DNA of 64,000 nucleotides from positions 62,001 through 126,000 of the forward strand of contig JAHIRF010000006.1 of assembly GCA_018818785.1 (NCBI GenBank). Direction: 5' to 3'. Source of the DNA: Thermoplasmatota archaeon (lineage in GTDB: Archaea > Thermoplasmatota > Thermoplasmata > UBA10834). Both the position numbers and the translations under genes were made by a program. The notes beneath the pieces are model-generated. The model had not been told where the DNA came from. It saw only the letters and a list, made by a program, of their open reading frames with translations, and did no database searches. Below, in pieces: positions 1 to 8,233 of the stretch; the first letter of the stretch is position 1, and every line of letters starts with the position of its first letter.

Positions 1-132
1 GAGACTGCATATCTTCTAAGAGGCAGGTTCAACGGCGAAAAAGCCGCGAAGATGAACAAGAAGCTCATGAGGATCGGCCTCGACCTTAGCACATTCCCAA
101 GAAATCTGAAGGTTCTATTGGATATGGAATGA
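1..132 (+). CDS. C-terminal end of an unrecognised protein (partial)
   Basis: An open frame enters from the left edge and runs 43 codons to a TGA at 130-132. The tail is basic and helical-looking (K/R-rich, ending LKVLLDME). The start lies outside the window, so the family cannot be named. The frame has no internal stop and is followed by a gap before the next Shine-Dalgarno-led gene, which fits a genuine gene end. Confidence 0.45.
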   Translation, partial: ETAYLLRGRFNGEKAAKMNKKLMRIGLDLSTFPRNLKVLLDME

Positions 133-262
133 TCATCCCGCTCAATCACAGCGTCATCCATCCACACGCAGTTGGAGAAGAAATCACTGGGTAGGTTTAA
201 TAATCGCCTCGAATATTCACAGGGCGTAGTCCTGGCAACAGTACTATCTGGAGGAACGGGGC

Positions 263-1090
263 ATGGGAAAGATTTCACGTGGGTGGCAGCTGACCAAGAT
301 GAGCTTGAGGATCATACGGAAGGACAAGGAATTGTTGCTCTTTCCAGTTTTGTCAGGAGTCTTCACGATACTGATCATCGTCGGATTCCTAGCAGGCATG
401 TTCTATTCGATCGGTATCGAAGGAATCTTCGATGTGACGGAAAACTACTCGTTCATAGCGATCTTCGCTGGGCTATACTTCCTGTGCTACTTTGTGACCA
501 TATTCTTCAATGCAGCAATCGTGGGCTGTGCAATGAAACGACTCGACGGAGGCATACCCAAATTGCGTGACGGGTTCAGAATCGCTAGGGAGAATATTGG
601 TAGGATCCTCGCATGGACCCTCTTCGCTGCCACGGTCGGTCTGGTCCTGAGAATGATCCAGGAAAGGGCAGGAATCATCGGCAGGATAATCATCGGGTTC
701 ATAGGCATTGCATGGGCTCTCGGAACATTCTTCGTCGTGCCCGTCCTGATATTCGAGAAGGTCGGTCCCCTGACCGCGATGAAGCGCAGCGCATCGGTTT
801 TCAAAGGCGTCTGGGGGGAGACACTCGCGGGCAACATAGGCCTGGGGTTCATATTCATCCTTGCTGGCCTGCTAGGTCTGCTGGCAATCATACTGGGTGC
901 CTTGCTGGGCGGAGTCACGGGACTGATCATCGGACTTGCCATTGCAGTCGGTTACTGGATTGCGCTTGCGGTGGTCGCATCGGCTGCACAGTCCATCCTG
1001 ACAGCAGCTCTGTACAGATACGCCACGACAGGCAAGGTGTCGAGGGAGTTCGGATCGAAGCAGTTGTTCGAGAACCCGTGGAGATACTGA
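263..1090 (+). CDS. DUF6159-type polytopic membrane protein
   Basis: A 275-residue integral membrane protein. The first 25 residues are a basic amphipathic cytoplasmic stretch (GWQLTKMSLRIIRKDKELL) leading into a hydrophobic helix, followed by about five further hydrophobic segments rich in Gly, Ile and Leu. This layout and the opening motif resemble the DUF6159 family of uncharacterised membrane proteins; function is unknown. The ATG is preceded by GGAGGAACGGGGC, a clear Shine-Dalgarno site, and an AT-rich TTTAATAAT element lies near 195-203. It appears to be a single-gene unit. No catalytic motif is visible, so no activity is proposed. Confidence 0.75.
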   Translation: MGKISRGWQLTKMSLRIIRKDKELLLFPVLSGVFTILIIVGFLAGMFYSIGIEGIFDVTENYSFIAIFAGLYFLCYFVTIFFNAAIVGCAMKRLDGGIPKLRDGFRIARENIGRILAWTLFAATVGLVLRMIQERAGIIGRIIIGFIGIAWALGTFFVVPVLIFEKVGPLTAMKRSASVFKGVWGETLAGNIGLGFIFILAGLLGLLAIILGALLGGVTGLIIGLAIAVGYWIALAVVASAAQSILTAALYRYATTGKVSREFGSKQLFENPWRY

Positions 1091-1279
1091 TGCACAGAAT
1101 CACTTGGGATTGAGCTCGATGAGTCCGACTCGTTTGATCAGCCGTGCGACCTCGAGACAAGCCGCAAAGGAAGTCAATCATAAGATAGTCTACCACAATC
1201 CGTAATAAGGCATCGAACCGCGCGTATGTCATCAAGAAAGAGATAGAAACGCGTCTGACGCAGGGAAGAGATCGCTAGG

Positions 1280-1396
1280 ATGGAGCAGACCATAGATGTT
1301 TCGAAACTCATGCGCTCATCCAGGATCTCCAAGGTTGACACAAAGATAGCGTCAGGGATCAGAATTGACTATTCAGGACGGGCGATGTTCATATAG
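1280..1396 (+). CDS. doubtful 38-residue ORF in an otherwise empty interval
   Basis: Between the DUF6159 gene and the protease gene there are about 355 bases. The only orderly thing there is a short ORF starting MEQTIDVSKLMRSSRIS. Its last codons (TTC ATA TAG) coincide with the TATA-like element of the next gene, which argues that it may be chance or a decayed remnant. No family is recognised. Confidence 0.15.
   Translation: MEQTIDVSKLMRSSRISKVDTKIASGIRIDYSGRAMFI
1387..1396 (+). promoter_or_regulatory. TATA-like element for the clostripain-like gene
   Basis: TTCATATAGC lies about 52 nt before the ATG at 1447. With the usual archaeal spacing the transcript would start near 1418, giving a leader of about 30 nt containing a GGGGG Shine-Dalgarno-like run at 1433-1437. 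Confidence 0.4.
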
Positions 1397-1446
1397 CATC
1401 ATTGCAATTCCAGGGTTGCGTTTCCGAACGCATGGGGGTTTAATGA

Positions 1447-2601
1447 ATGGCTTTTAGATCTAAAGGGATATCAGCTTCCCTGACAGTCTTTATCGTGATT
1501 GTATCAGGAACGATGTTAGCGTTTTCCACATCAGCGGCTCATGGGCCACCAGTCGATGATTGGACTGTGGCGTTGTATATAGCAGCTGATAACAACCTGG
1601 AAATTGCATGGGACCATTATACTCTACGAGGGCTTCTGGATATTCCTGACTCAGATGATGTGAACATCGTCGCTATGGTCGATCGACTGAGCACGAACGG
1701 CACTGAATTATTGGAGTTCTCAGGGGACACATACGAAGTAGTGGCGACCTACCCCGAGATGAACACCGGCCTTGGCGAGACCTTCTCGTTCTTCCTCAGC
1801 GAAGTGACGACAATGTATCCGTCTGAGAACCTGTGTGTGATCGCGTGGGACCATGGCGGCTCATGGCTCGGCTTCTGCTCAGATGACTCCCAGGGAGGGC
1901 TCATCGGCATGAACGATTTCAGCTATGCCTTGAATGACGCAGGCGTCTACATCGATGTGTTCGCCTTGGATGCGTGCATCATGTCGACCACAGAGGTGAT
2001 CTATGAAGCCTACACGACTGGCCTGGTAAGCTATGTCATATCGTCCGAGATGTACGTACCGTACGATGGCTTCCCGTATGATGACATGTTCGCGCCCCTG
2101 GTAGAAGATTCGTCCGCCACCCCAGAGGAACTATGTTCGATCATGCTCGACGGCTGGGAGTCGTACTACCACAGAGGAAGGAGTATCAACCTAGTAGTCG
2201 CGGATGTCAATGCCTTCGGTGAGTCACTCCCCAAGTTCCAGACCTGGTCAGACGCCCTCCTCGAAGGGCTGGCGGAGCACGGGGATGAGTATACGATTGC
2301 AGTTGATGAATCTCTCACGAACGATTACATAGCCACCACGGTCGATCTGTACGACCTCTGTGAGCAGATAATCGCGAATGTCCAGGACCAGGCGATCATA
2401 GATGCATCAATGGCGATCATGTCCGTTGTCGACACAACAGTGGTTGGTCTGACTACCTCAGGATGGGCCCAAGGCATGCATGGCCTGACCATATGGTGGA
2501 TGTCGGCCGACTATGTGAGATATCTCCCACGATACATGGAAGAGGTGCAATTCGCGACCGATTCAGGCTGGGGAGCATTCCTGGAAACACTCTATGTTTG
2601 A
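1447..2601 (+). CDS. secreted clostripain-family (C11-like) cysteine protease
   Basis: A 384-residue exported protein. Residues 1-31 form a signal peptide (basic start, hydrophobic core, SAA-H end). The body begins with WTVALYIAADNNLE and carries the caspase-like dyad of the clostripain family: His136 in AWDHGGSW and Cys177 in ALDACIMS. Both positions follow the expected beta-strand contexts, so the protein is predicted active, cutting peptides outside the cell, probably after a basic residue as in characterised members. No C-terminal anchor is seen. A paralogue lies at 24628-25836 on the other strand. Protease plus the downstream oligopeptide importer suggests peptide scavenging (inference). 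Confidence 0.85.
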   Translation: MAFRSKGISASLTVFIVIVSGTMLAFSTSAAHGPPVDDWTVALYIAADNNLEIAWDHYTLRGLLDIPDSDDVNIVAMVDRLSTNGTELLEFSGDTYEVVATYPEMNTGLGETFSFFLSEVTTMYPSENLCVIAWDHGGSWLGFCSDDSQGGLIGMNDFSYALNDAGVYIDVFALDACIMSTTEVIYEAYTTGLVSYVISSEMYVPYDGFPYDDMFAPLVEDSSATPEELCSIMLDGWESYYHRGRSINLVVADVNAFGESLPKFQTWSDALLEGLAEHGDEYTIAVDESLTNDYIATTVDLYDLCEQIIANVQDQAIIDASMAIMSVVDTTVVGLTTSGWAQGMHGLTIWWMSADYVRYLPRYMEEVQFATDSGWGAFLETLYV

Positions 2602-2621
2602 TGGTCCTGATTGGACCAACT

Positions 2622-2644
2622 TCCCCGGCAGACCGTGCCGGGGA
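2622..2644 (+). terminator. perfect 9-bp hairpin after the protease gene
   Basis: TCCCCGGCA and TGCCGGGGA form a perfect 9-bp stem with a 5-base loop, 20 nt after the stop codon. There is no strong T-tract after it, so it may act as an RNA 3' stabiliser or terminator; this is inferred from position only. Confidence 0.4.
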
Positions 2645-2770
2645 GTCTACATTCTTACGCAGCGATAATGCATCCTTGATCGTGGATATTTTCGGCAATA
2701 TTGACACATGCCATATTGAGATGAGAGTCGCTGGTCCACTTTTCGCAATCGTGATCCAATTATCATCTTT

Positions 2771-3235
2771 TCAAGCGTAGTAGCGTCTGACGCCTCCGAA
2801 GCACAAGACCACGACGATGAGCATCTGTACGATCAGCCAGACATAGGTGAACGAGAAGATTCCGATGAGGATGACCTCCACGCACATCCATGCGACCTCA
2901 AGTCCGGAGATGACTAACGCTCCGGTCCAGGCCCAATGCCTGATGGACAACTTCTTCAAAAGCCGGGCAAGGTCAAGTTCGCTCCTTGTGATCAACCCCC
3001 AAGAAACGATGAATGGACATATGCCAAAGGCGATCAGCAGGAAGAGACCGACCAGGAAGAAATCACCGACCGGAAGCCCTTCCAGGAGCTCTGCATCCAG
3101 GCCCATGAGCTCCCCTGAAGGAGCAGCCAGGAACAATAGCCCGCTCACCGTTCCCATGAGTCCGTTGAACAGCTCCAGGCCAATGACCGCCAGGACTATC
3201 CCCGGCCTACCCACGCGATCCAGAACCATATCCAT
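2771..3235 (-). CDS. four-helix membrane protein, unrecognised
   Basis: A 154-residue protein with four clear transmembrane segments (about residues 13-37, 57-80, 100-120 and 124-145) and short loops; the end is RRYYA. A central LDLARLLKKL segment after helix 2 could be a cytoplasmic amphipathic helix. No family is recognised. The ATG sits about 25 nt from the centre of AAATATC at 3257-3263 on the minus strand, so the mRNA is probably leaderless. The intergenic region is shared with the divergent pirin gene. Confidence 0.6.
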   Translation of the reverse strand: MDMVLDRVGRPGIVLAVIGLELFNGLMGTVSGLLFLAAPSGELMGLDAELLEGLPVGDFFLVGLFLLIAFGICPFIVSWGLITRSELDLARLLKKLSIRHWAWTGALVISGLEVAWMCVEVILIGIFSFTYVWLIVQMLIVVVLCFGGVRRYYA

Positions 3236-3256
3236 GCAGGGATGCGATTACAGATG

Positions 3257-3263
3257 ATATTTC
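3257..3263 (-). promoter_or_regulatory. TATA-like box for the four-helix membrane protein
   Basis: On the minus strand this reads AAATATC; its centre is about 25 nt before the ATG at 3235, the distance expected for a leaderless archaeal transcript. The rest of 3236-3454 shows no gene. Confidence 0.4.
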
Positions 3264-3454
3264 ATTTGGGGTGAATGAGGAGCCGGAGGAGGAATCGACA
3301 GCCATCCTCGACAGTATGCGCTCATAATGGGATATTTTCCATCGAGAATATCGCCCATCGGTCTTCTGACCTGAAGGCCTTCGATGTCATACCAATGCCG
3401 TCCTTGCCTTTCGAATCAACGATCGATGACATTCCGATGCCAACGAACCAGATG

Positions 3455-3464
3455 GAAATATAAG
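3455..3464 (+). promoter_or_regulatory. TATA-like box for the pirin gene
   Basis: GAAATATAAG is centred about 28 nt before an in-frame ATG at 3488 and about 19 nt before the ATG at 3479. The spacing favours a leaderless mRNA beginning at the second ATG. Confidence 0.45.
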
Positions 3465-3478
3465 GCGCCATTCACGTT

Positions 3479-4411
3479 ATGGATGCGATGAAGACAAGGG
3501 CGGTCAAGAGTGTCCTCAGGAGCATGCCAACGATAGAAGGCGCAGGAGTCCATCTCAGAAGGGCGTTCGGCCCGCATGAGGCGCACCTGGCAGATCCATT
3601 CCTGCTTCTCGATCACTTCCAATCAGAGAACCATTCGGACTACACCGCAGGATTCCCATGGCACCCTCATAGAGGGATAGAGACGGTCACATACATGATT
3701 CGAGGGACGATCGAACATGAAGACAGTCTGGGGAATAAGGGAGTGATAGAATCCGGCGACGTCCAGTGGATGACCGCTGGGAGCGGCATCCTCCATCAGG
3801 AGATGCCAAAACCGTATGCAGGGGATTTGCTGGGGGTCCAACTCTGGGTGAATCTGCCCGCGTCCAAGAAGATGAAGGAACCTCGATACAGGGAGATCAG
3901 AGCGGACCAGATACCTGCATATTCTGCCTCCGACGGAGTGGAGATCAAGATCATCGCGGGGAACCTGAACGGAATAAGGGGACCCGTCAGAGATCTTGTG
4001 GCGGACATCGCGTTTCTCGATGTCACTCTTGAGAGAGATCGAGAATTGGCGCAAGAGGTCGACCCGATGAATTCGTGTGTCGCATATGTCTTCGAAGGTG
4101 ATGGAATCTTCTCAGAGGAAGCAGTCCGCGTATCACATGGCAACACCGTCTTCTTCAAAGAAGGCAACAGCATCAAGGTCAAATCTGACAAGACAGGCAT
4201 GCGGCTCCTGCTCATCACGGGACGAGCATTGAGGGAGCCGATCGCTTGGGGTGGACCCATAGTGATGAACAAGCAGAGTGAGCTGGATCGGACGTTCGAT
4301 GAGCTCAGGAATGGCACTTTCATCAAATCAGAGCGGCCTTCAGATCCCAACCGTCTGCAATCCTTCCACGGCCCCTGGGAAGGCTCGACAAAGAAATGGA
4401 AAATGGTTTGA
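3479..4411 (+). CDS. pirin family protein
   Basis: A 310-residue bicupin. The N-terminal cupin holds the pirin signature FPWHPHRGIETVTY and GSGILHQE, giving metal ligands His62, His64, His106 and Glu108, which match the iron site of characterised pirins. The C-terminal cupin-like half (about 170-290) lacks ligands, as usual. Pirins include quercetin dioxygenases and redox-sensing co-regulators; which applies here cannot be told. Length is normal. An alternative start at 3488 (MKTRAV) fits the promoter spacing better. It is divergent from a membrane protein and convergent with a lipoprotein gene. Confidence 0.9.
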   Translation: MDAMKTRAVKSVLRSMPTIEGAGVHLRRAFGPHEAHLADPFLLLDHFQSENHSDYTAGFPWHPHRGIETVTYMIRGTIEHEDSLGNKGVIESGDVQWMTAGSGILHQEMPKPYAGDLLGVQLWVNLPASKKMKEPRYREIRADQIPAYSASDGVEIKIIAGNLNGIRGPVRDLVADIAFLDVTLERDRELAQEVDPMNSCVAYVFEGDGIFSEEAVRVSHGNTVFFKEGNSIKVKSDKTGMRLLLITGRALREPIAWGGPIVMNKQSELDRTFDELRNGTFIKSERPSDPNRLQSFHGPWEGSTKKWKMV

Positions 4412-4412
4412 A
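4398..4412 (-). terminator. CAAACC-type 3' motif after the lipoprotein gene
   Basis: On the minus strand CTTCAAACCATTTTC lies about 40 nt after the stop of the 4453-4965 gene, overlapping the end of the convergent pirin gene. It is one of eight similar downstream motifs in this window. Confidence 0.3.
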
Positions 4413-4452
4413 GTCCATTGCTCATCATTCTGCAATCACAGAATACTAGCCA

Positions 4453-4965
4453 TCACTCGAAGCCGATCCACATTGTGTAAGTGCCCACCGTCGCAACGTT
4501 ATCCAGATATGCGCTGCCGTACCCGACGACGTTGGCGAAGTCGTCAGTTCCACCGACAAGTTCGAAGTGAATCTCGAATGATTCGAAACTAGTGTCCCCC
4601 TTGACAATCGTCCTCATATCGATAGAGCCCTCGAGGCCTTCCCAGTCATCGACATTGAGCGTACCCCACTCATCTACGGTCACTAATCCACTATTCGCAT
4701 GTACGATTATCTCAATAGAGGAGATCGAATCGCCGACGATATCTCCAGACCATTCCCATGTCTTGTCGTCAACGGTATAGAATACATTTACGCCTTCATG
4801 CTCTAGTTGAACCATTTCGGGGTTGTTCGGATTCTGGAACGTCCCTTCGGCCTTTGTCAACTCGACGTCCGGTAGATTGCAGTCAGAAGTACAGCCAGAG
4901 GCTGGGAGTGACAACATCAGTGCGGCAACCAGGGTGCTGGCGACCACCAGAGCTATTCTCATCAT
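4453..4965 (-). CDS. predicted lipoprotein, unrecognised family
   Basis: A 170-residue exported protein. The first 25 residues are a signal peptide ending in a lipobox-like LPASGC, so Cys25 is a likely lipid-anchored N-terminus. The mature part is acidic, beta-rich and without cysteines after residue 30; it resembles small archaeal outer-surface proteins but no family is named. It has the strongest ribosome-binding site in the area (GGAGGAGGTGAAAT before the double ATG). A paired ATG ATG start leaves a one-codon uncertainty. Downstream it carries the CAAACC motif described elsewhere. Confidence 0.6.
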   Translation of the reverse strand: MMRIALVVASTLVAALMLSLPASGCTSDCNLPDVELTKAEGTFQNPNNPEMVQLEHEGVNVFYTVDDKTWEWSGDIVGDSISSIEIIVHANSGLVTVDEWGTLNVDDWEGLEGSIDMRTIVKGDTSFESFEIHFELVGGTDDFANVVGYGSAYLDNVATVGTYTMWIGFE

Positions 4966-5289
4966 ATTTCACCTCCTCCTCGAACCACCCAACGAGGTGA
5001 CGTATCTATGGTCGAGTCATCGTATTTCTTCGTTTCCGAGAGGATGAACGACACCCGTCGATACAGCAATACATATCGCCGTTCCCAGCGTCGTTGATTC
5101 GATATTCACACAGGAGAGCTGATCCAATGATACTAATGAATCGACTCATCTCAAGGAGTATGGATACTTCTCGGAATTGAATTCGGTGACTCTGTCGCAA
5201 GGGAATACCCGCATCACTCCGCTTCGGATCATTCGTGCGAACAGACATCCAGATAACAAATCGAGAAGCTCGATCGACTCGAGAGGAAA
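4966..5289. other. intergenic region without a recognised gene
   Basis: These 324 bases hold the lipoprotein leader with its Shine-Dalgarno site and a weak AAATACG promoter candidate near 5027-5035 on the minus strand. A single AGATAAC near 5251-5257 matches one arm of the palindrome at 5311-5326. Nothing else was recognised. Confidence 0.4.
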
Positions 5290-5299
5290 GTTATTTATA
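5290..5299 (+). promoter_or_regulatory. TATA box for the DUF2178-HTH operon
   Basis: GTTATTTATA is a good archaeal TATA box. Its centre predicts transcription start near 5321, inside the palindrome at 5311-5326. Confidence 0.6.
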
Positions 5300-5310
5300 A
5301 CGCACATTTA

Positions 5311-5326
5311 GTTATCTGTAGATAAC
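5311..5326. promoter_or_regulatory. operator palindrome GTTATCTGTAGATAAC
   Basis: Two perfect 7-base arms, GTTATCT and AGATAAC, flank a 2-base centre. The site covers the predicted transcription start of an operon that encodes its own XRE-type DNA-binding protein, so negative autoregulation is the simplest reading. A further AGATAAC half-site lies near 5251. Confidence 0.6.
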
Positions 5327-5339
5327 ATGGTGGTTCATC

Positions 5340-5771
5340 TTGCGTGAAAGGGTCAAGTTCTCGCTTGTTGCGGCAATTCTCATGACATTGACAGGGCTCT
5401 CGTGGATTCTGCCGATAAGGCTCATCATCACGGACCACTCCATACCAGTGATCGTGCTCGCTCTGCTGCTCACCATAGCCATAACGATTCTATCAGTGAT
5501 TTACATCAGAAATGAATACATGAACGCGAGAGAGGGATATCCTCTGATGGATGAGAGATCCAAGACGATTCGATCGCAAACGGGCAATTATGCATTCTTC
5601 ATGAGTGCAGTCGCCACAATCATTCTGTTTGCATACACATTGACGGGAATTGATCTCGTAGGCAAAGAGACCGTCCAGGCACCGGAGGCGCTTTTCGCCG
5701 TCATAATCCTCATGGTTTCCATATATCTCGGATCCTGGGCGTTCTTGACTTTCAAGTGGAGGATGGACTGA
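5340..5771 (+). CDS. DUF2178-like four-helix membrane protein
   Basis: A 143-residue protein with four transmembrane helices (about 7-27, 35-53, 84-103 and 115-135). The loop between helices 2 and 3 contains YPLMDERSKTIRSQT; the DER motif is typical of DUF2178-type proteins, which are commonly found beside small XRE regulators. Start is TTG with a GGTGG site 7 bases upstream; the ATG at 5326 is out of frame. It is followed within 6 bases by the regulator, so the two are surely cotranscribed. Role unknown; membrane-linked signal to the regulator is a possibility (inference). Confidence 0.75.
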   Translation: MRERVKFSLVAAILMTLTGLSWILPIRLIITDHSIPVIVLALLLTIAITILSVIYIRNEYMNAREGYPLMDERSKTIRSQTGNYAFFMSAVATIILFAYTLTGIDLVGKETVQAPEALFAVIILMVSIYLGSWAFLTFKWRMD

Positions 5772-5777
5772 GGTGGT

Positions 5778-5987
5778 TTGCTGAGATCCAGGGTCAAGGA
5801 GTTCAGAGCACGCCACAATCTCACGCAGGAGGACCTGGCGAAGACCGTCGGTGTCCGAAGGGAGACGATACTCGCCATAGAGAAGGAGAAATACAGCCCT
5901 TCGCTCGAACTTGCTCATAGAATCGCGAAGGCACTCAAGACTTCGCTCGATGAATTGTACATATTCGAAGAAGACGAGGATAAGTGA
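5778..5987 (+). CDS. small XRE/Cro-type HTH regulator
   Basis: A 69-residue protein that is essentially one helix-turn-helix domain: [19 protein letters not shown] contains helices 1-2, and [16 protein letters not shown] the recognition helix and following turn. The acidic tail (FEEDEDK) ends the protein. It starts at TTG directly after AGGTGG, 6 bases behind the DUF2178 gene, and its stop overlaps the next gene. It is the natural candidate to bind the palindrome at 5311-5326. The family regulates adjacent membrane-protein genes in many archaea; the ligand is unknown. Confidence 0.85.
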   Translation: MLRSRVKEFRARHNLTQEDLAKTVGVRRETILAIEKEKYSPSLELAHRIAKALKTSLDELYIFEEDEDK

Positions 5988-8113
5988 TGAAGGGGAAATC
6001 CAGGATGATGATGAGAAGACGATCTGACCGAACGCATGTCTGCGCGATCATGATAATGCTGATGATGTTCAGCACATATGGTCTCGGTGCGCTGTCGATC
6101 TTTGAAGATGATTCCGTGATGATGCCAGTCTCGTCGAAATACACGGAATATGACTTACACGACCCGATAATGATCGATGGCGATGAAGCATTCACGGAAG
6201 AGAACGGTGTTGTGGGGGGAAATGGCACTGAGGGCGAACCATACATCATCTCAGGATGGATGATCGATACTATTGACCTGACAGCATGGTCAGCAGCAAT
6301 TGAGATAGTGAACACGACGGAACACTTCCTTGTCACCAACGTATCAATCAAACGAGAGAACAATGACAACTCGTTTCGAGGCATCTATTTCGAGAATATC
6401 ACATACGGAGCAGTGATGGCTTGTGAAATCGATTCCCGATACCATTGCATCGGTGTGCAGTCATCATATAATATTAGCATCGTCGGAAACATCATATCCG
6501 GCACCGATGTCTTTTATGGAGTGGCCATCTCTGGATCGGATAACGTAACCTTCGCGGAGAATGCGTGTCACCGCCTATCAGTCAAGGTTGGAGCCTCATC
6601 GAACATATCCATACTGGACAATTCAGTCTACAGCTTTGCGTCCGACGAGAGATCCGAGGGAATAGAAGTGAGCATCAGCTACAGTGAACTCTGCACCATA
6701 AAGAGGAACACGCTCTGGGCATACAACGTTTCAGATATGGGTAATGGCAACATCATTCTCGAAAGTAGCACCTCATGCACAATCGACGACAATATAATGG
6801 GAGAAGGCGGAATAGGATTCTCAGGCACCGAGCTATGGCATTACTCGACCCATCAAATAGGCACTAACAATACGGCTAGCACATTGCCAGTCATTGTTCA
6901 CATGAACATGGATGGTGTGAGAGTCGACGATGGTGGCACTGGGGAGTTGATCATCATCAATTGCACGGATGTACGTCTGCAGGATGCATCATTCTCAGGA
7001 GACTCATGCCATGTCGGCATCTACTATGGTTCTGATATCGACATCAGTGATTGCATATTCGAGGAGTCAGAGACCGCATTCAGAGTGGCGAGAGCGTTTG
7101 ATGTTCGCATCAGACACAATACATTCATCAACACGTCGATAATCTACATCGATCACTGCAACGATACTGACTTCTCCGACAATGATCTGACTTTGTGCCA
7201 GAATTCGAATGTGATGATCGGTAGCACAACGAATTGTGCTTTTGAGGACAATATGTTCGGTTCGGGATCAAGAACGGCGGTTTATCTTAGCAATTCCACC
7301 CACTTCGTCCCAAAAAGAAACCATCTTGCGCTCGGAGGATTTCGAATCGAAGGGCTGTCAATCGAGGATTTTAATTCGCACACGATCGATGATTCGAATC
7401 AATTCGCGAATGGAAAGCCAGTCCTGTATCTCACCGATGTGGCCGACAGGGAATACGATATAAGCGACTATGGCCAACTGATCATGGCAAACTGCACAAA
7501 TGTAACTGTCCACGGCATGATAACGGGCGCAGAACAATCGATCCAGATCGGCTTTTGCAGAGACATCGTTGTCCGTGAGTCGAAGACATATGGCTTCGCT
7601 CCAATCAGCCTATCTTATGCAGATGGTGTAACTTACACAGAGAATGATTTCGTCAATCCAGGGTTGGAAATGCATCTTATCATGACTCATAACGTGACTA
7701 TTTACCACTGCAATTTCATGGGCAATTTTGGAATGTGGATAGTAGGTGGCTTTGATGGCTATACTCCAACGGGGATTCGATGGGATAACGGCTACCCAGA
7801 TGGCGGCAACTACTATGAACTATGGTCTAAGACGGATAACTATAGCGGCCCTGGTCAGGATATCTTGGGACCGGATGGCATATGTGATCGAGCATACAAT
7901 CATCATGAAGGTGTAGACCGGTATCCGCTCATGGAACCATTTGTGCGGGAACAGACGGTCGGCGATGAAGGAGGCTGGGATGATATGATCCTGTGGCTAT
8001 CTGCGATTGGTGGAATAGTTCTTGCATCGTCATTGATATCGTATATCCTGTTCCTGCGAATGGGACCCAAGAAGACAAACGATGAAGGAAGGAACGAACC
8101 AGACTCGGATTGA
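5987..8113 (+). CDS. NosD-like right-handed beta-helix surface protein
   Basis: About 708 residues from the ATG overlapping the regulator stop (a GTG three bases earlier is also in frame). After a Met/Arg-rich signal segment the protein opens with HDPIMIDGDEAF and GEPYIISGW, the entry signature of NosD/CASH-type beta-helix proteins, then shows many short Ile/Val-x-N-N/D-x rungs typical of stacked coils. A transmembrane helix near the C-terminus (ILWLSAIGGIVLASSLISYI) precedes a charged tail, so the helix is outside and membrane-anchored. Copper delivery is only the family label, not shown here. It overlaps the regulator gene, so it is probably in the same operon. Confidence 0.75.
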   Translation: MKGKSRMMMRRRSDRTHVCAIMIMLMMFSTYGLGALSIFEDDSVMMPVSSKYTEYDLHDPIMIDGDEAFTEENGVVGGNGTEGEPYIISGWMIDTIDLTAWSAAIEIVNTTEHFLVTNVSIKRENNDNSFRGIYFENITYGAVMACEIDSRYHCIGVQSSYNISIVGNIISGTDVFYGVAISGSDNVTFAENACHRLSVKVGASSNISILDNSVYSFASDERSEGIEVSISYSELCTIKRNTLWAYNVSDMGNGNIILESSTSCTIDDNIMGEGGIGFSGTELWHYSTHQIGTNNTASTLPVIVHMNMDGVRVDDGGTGELIIINCTDVRLQDASFSGDSCHVGIYYGSDIDISDCIFEESETAFRVARAFDVRIRHNTFINTSIIYIDHCNDTDFSDNDLTLCQNSNVMIGSTTNCAFEDNMFGSGSRTAVYLSNSTHFVPKRNHLALGGFRIEGLSIEDFNSHTIDDSNQFANGKPVLYLTDVADREYDISDYGQLIMANCTNVTVHGMITGAEQSIQIGFCRDIVVRESKTYGFAPISLSYADGVTYTENDFVNPGLEMHLIMTHNVTIYHCNFMGNFGMWIVGGFDGYTPTGIRWDNGYPDGGNYYELWSKTDNYSGPGQDILGPDGICDRAYNHHEGVDRYPLMEPFVREQTVGDEGGWDDMILWLSAIGGIVLASSLISYILFLRMGPKKTNDEGRNEPDSD

Positions 8114-8233
8114 ACGGCATCCTAGCCGATGCAAATCAACAGATTGCATCGCCATCATAAGCCGGATGATGTCGTTCGTGCAAAAGATGAATATCAGATG
8201 AAATCTATCCGATGAATCGCTCCAGGAGGGGTT

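Noticed and set aside
927-1235. 102-codon minus-strand ORF at the end of the DUF6159 gene
   Set aside because: Mostly antisense to the DUF6159 coding end; no supporting signals.
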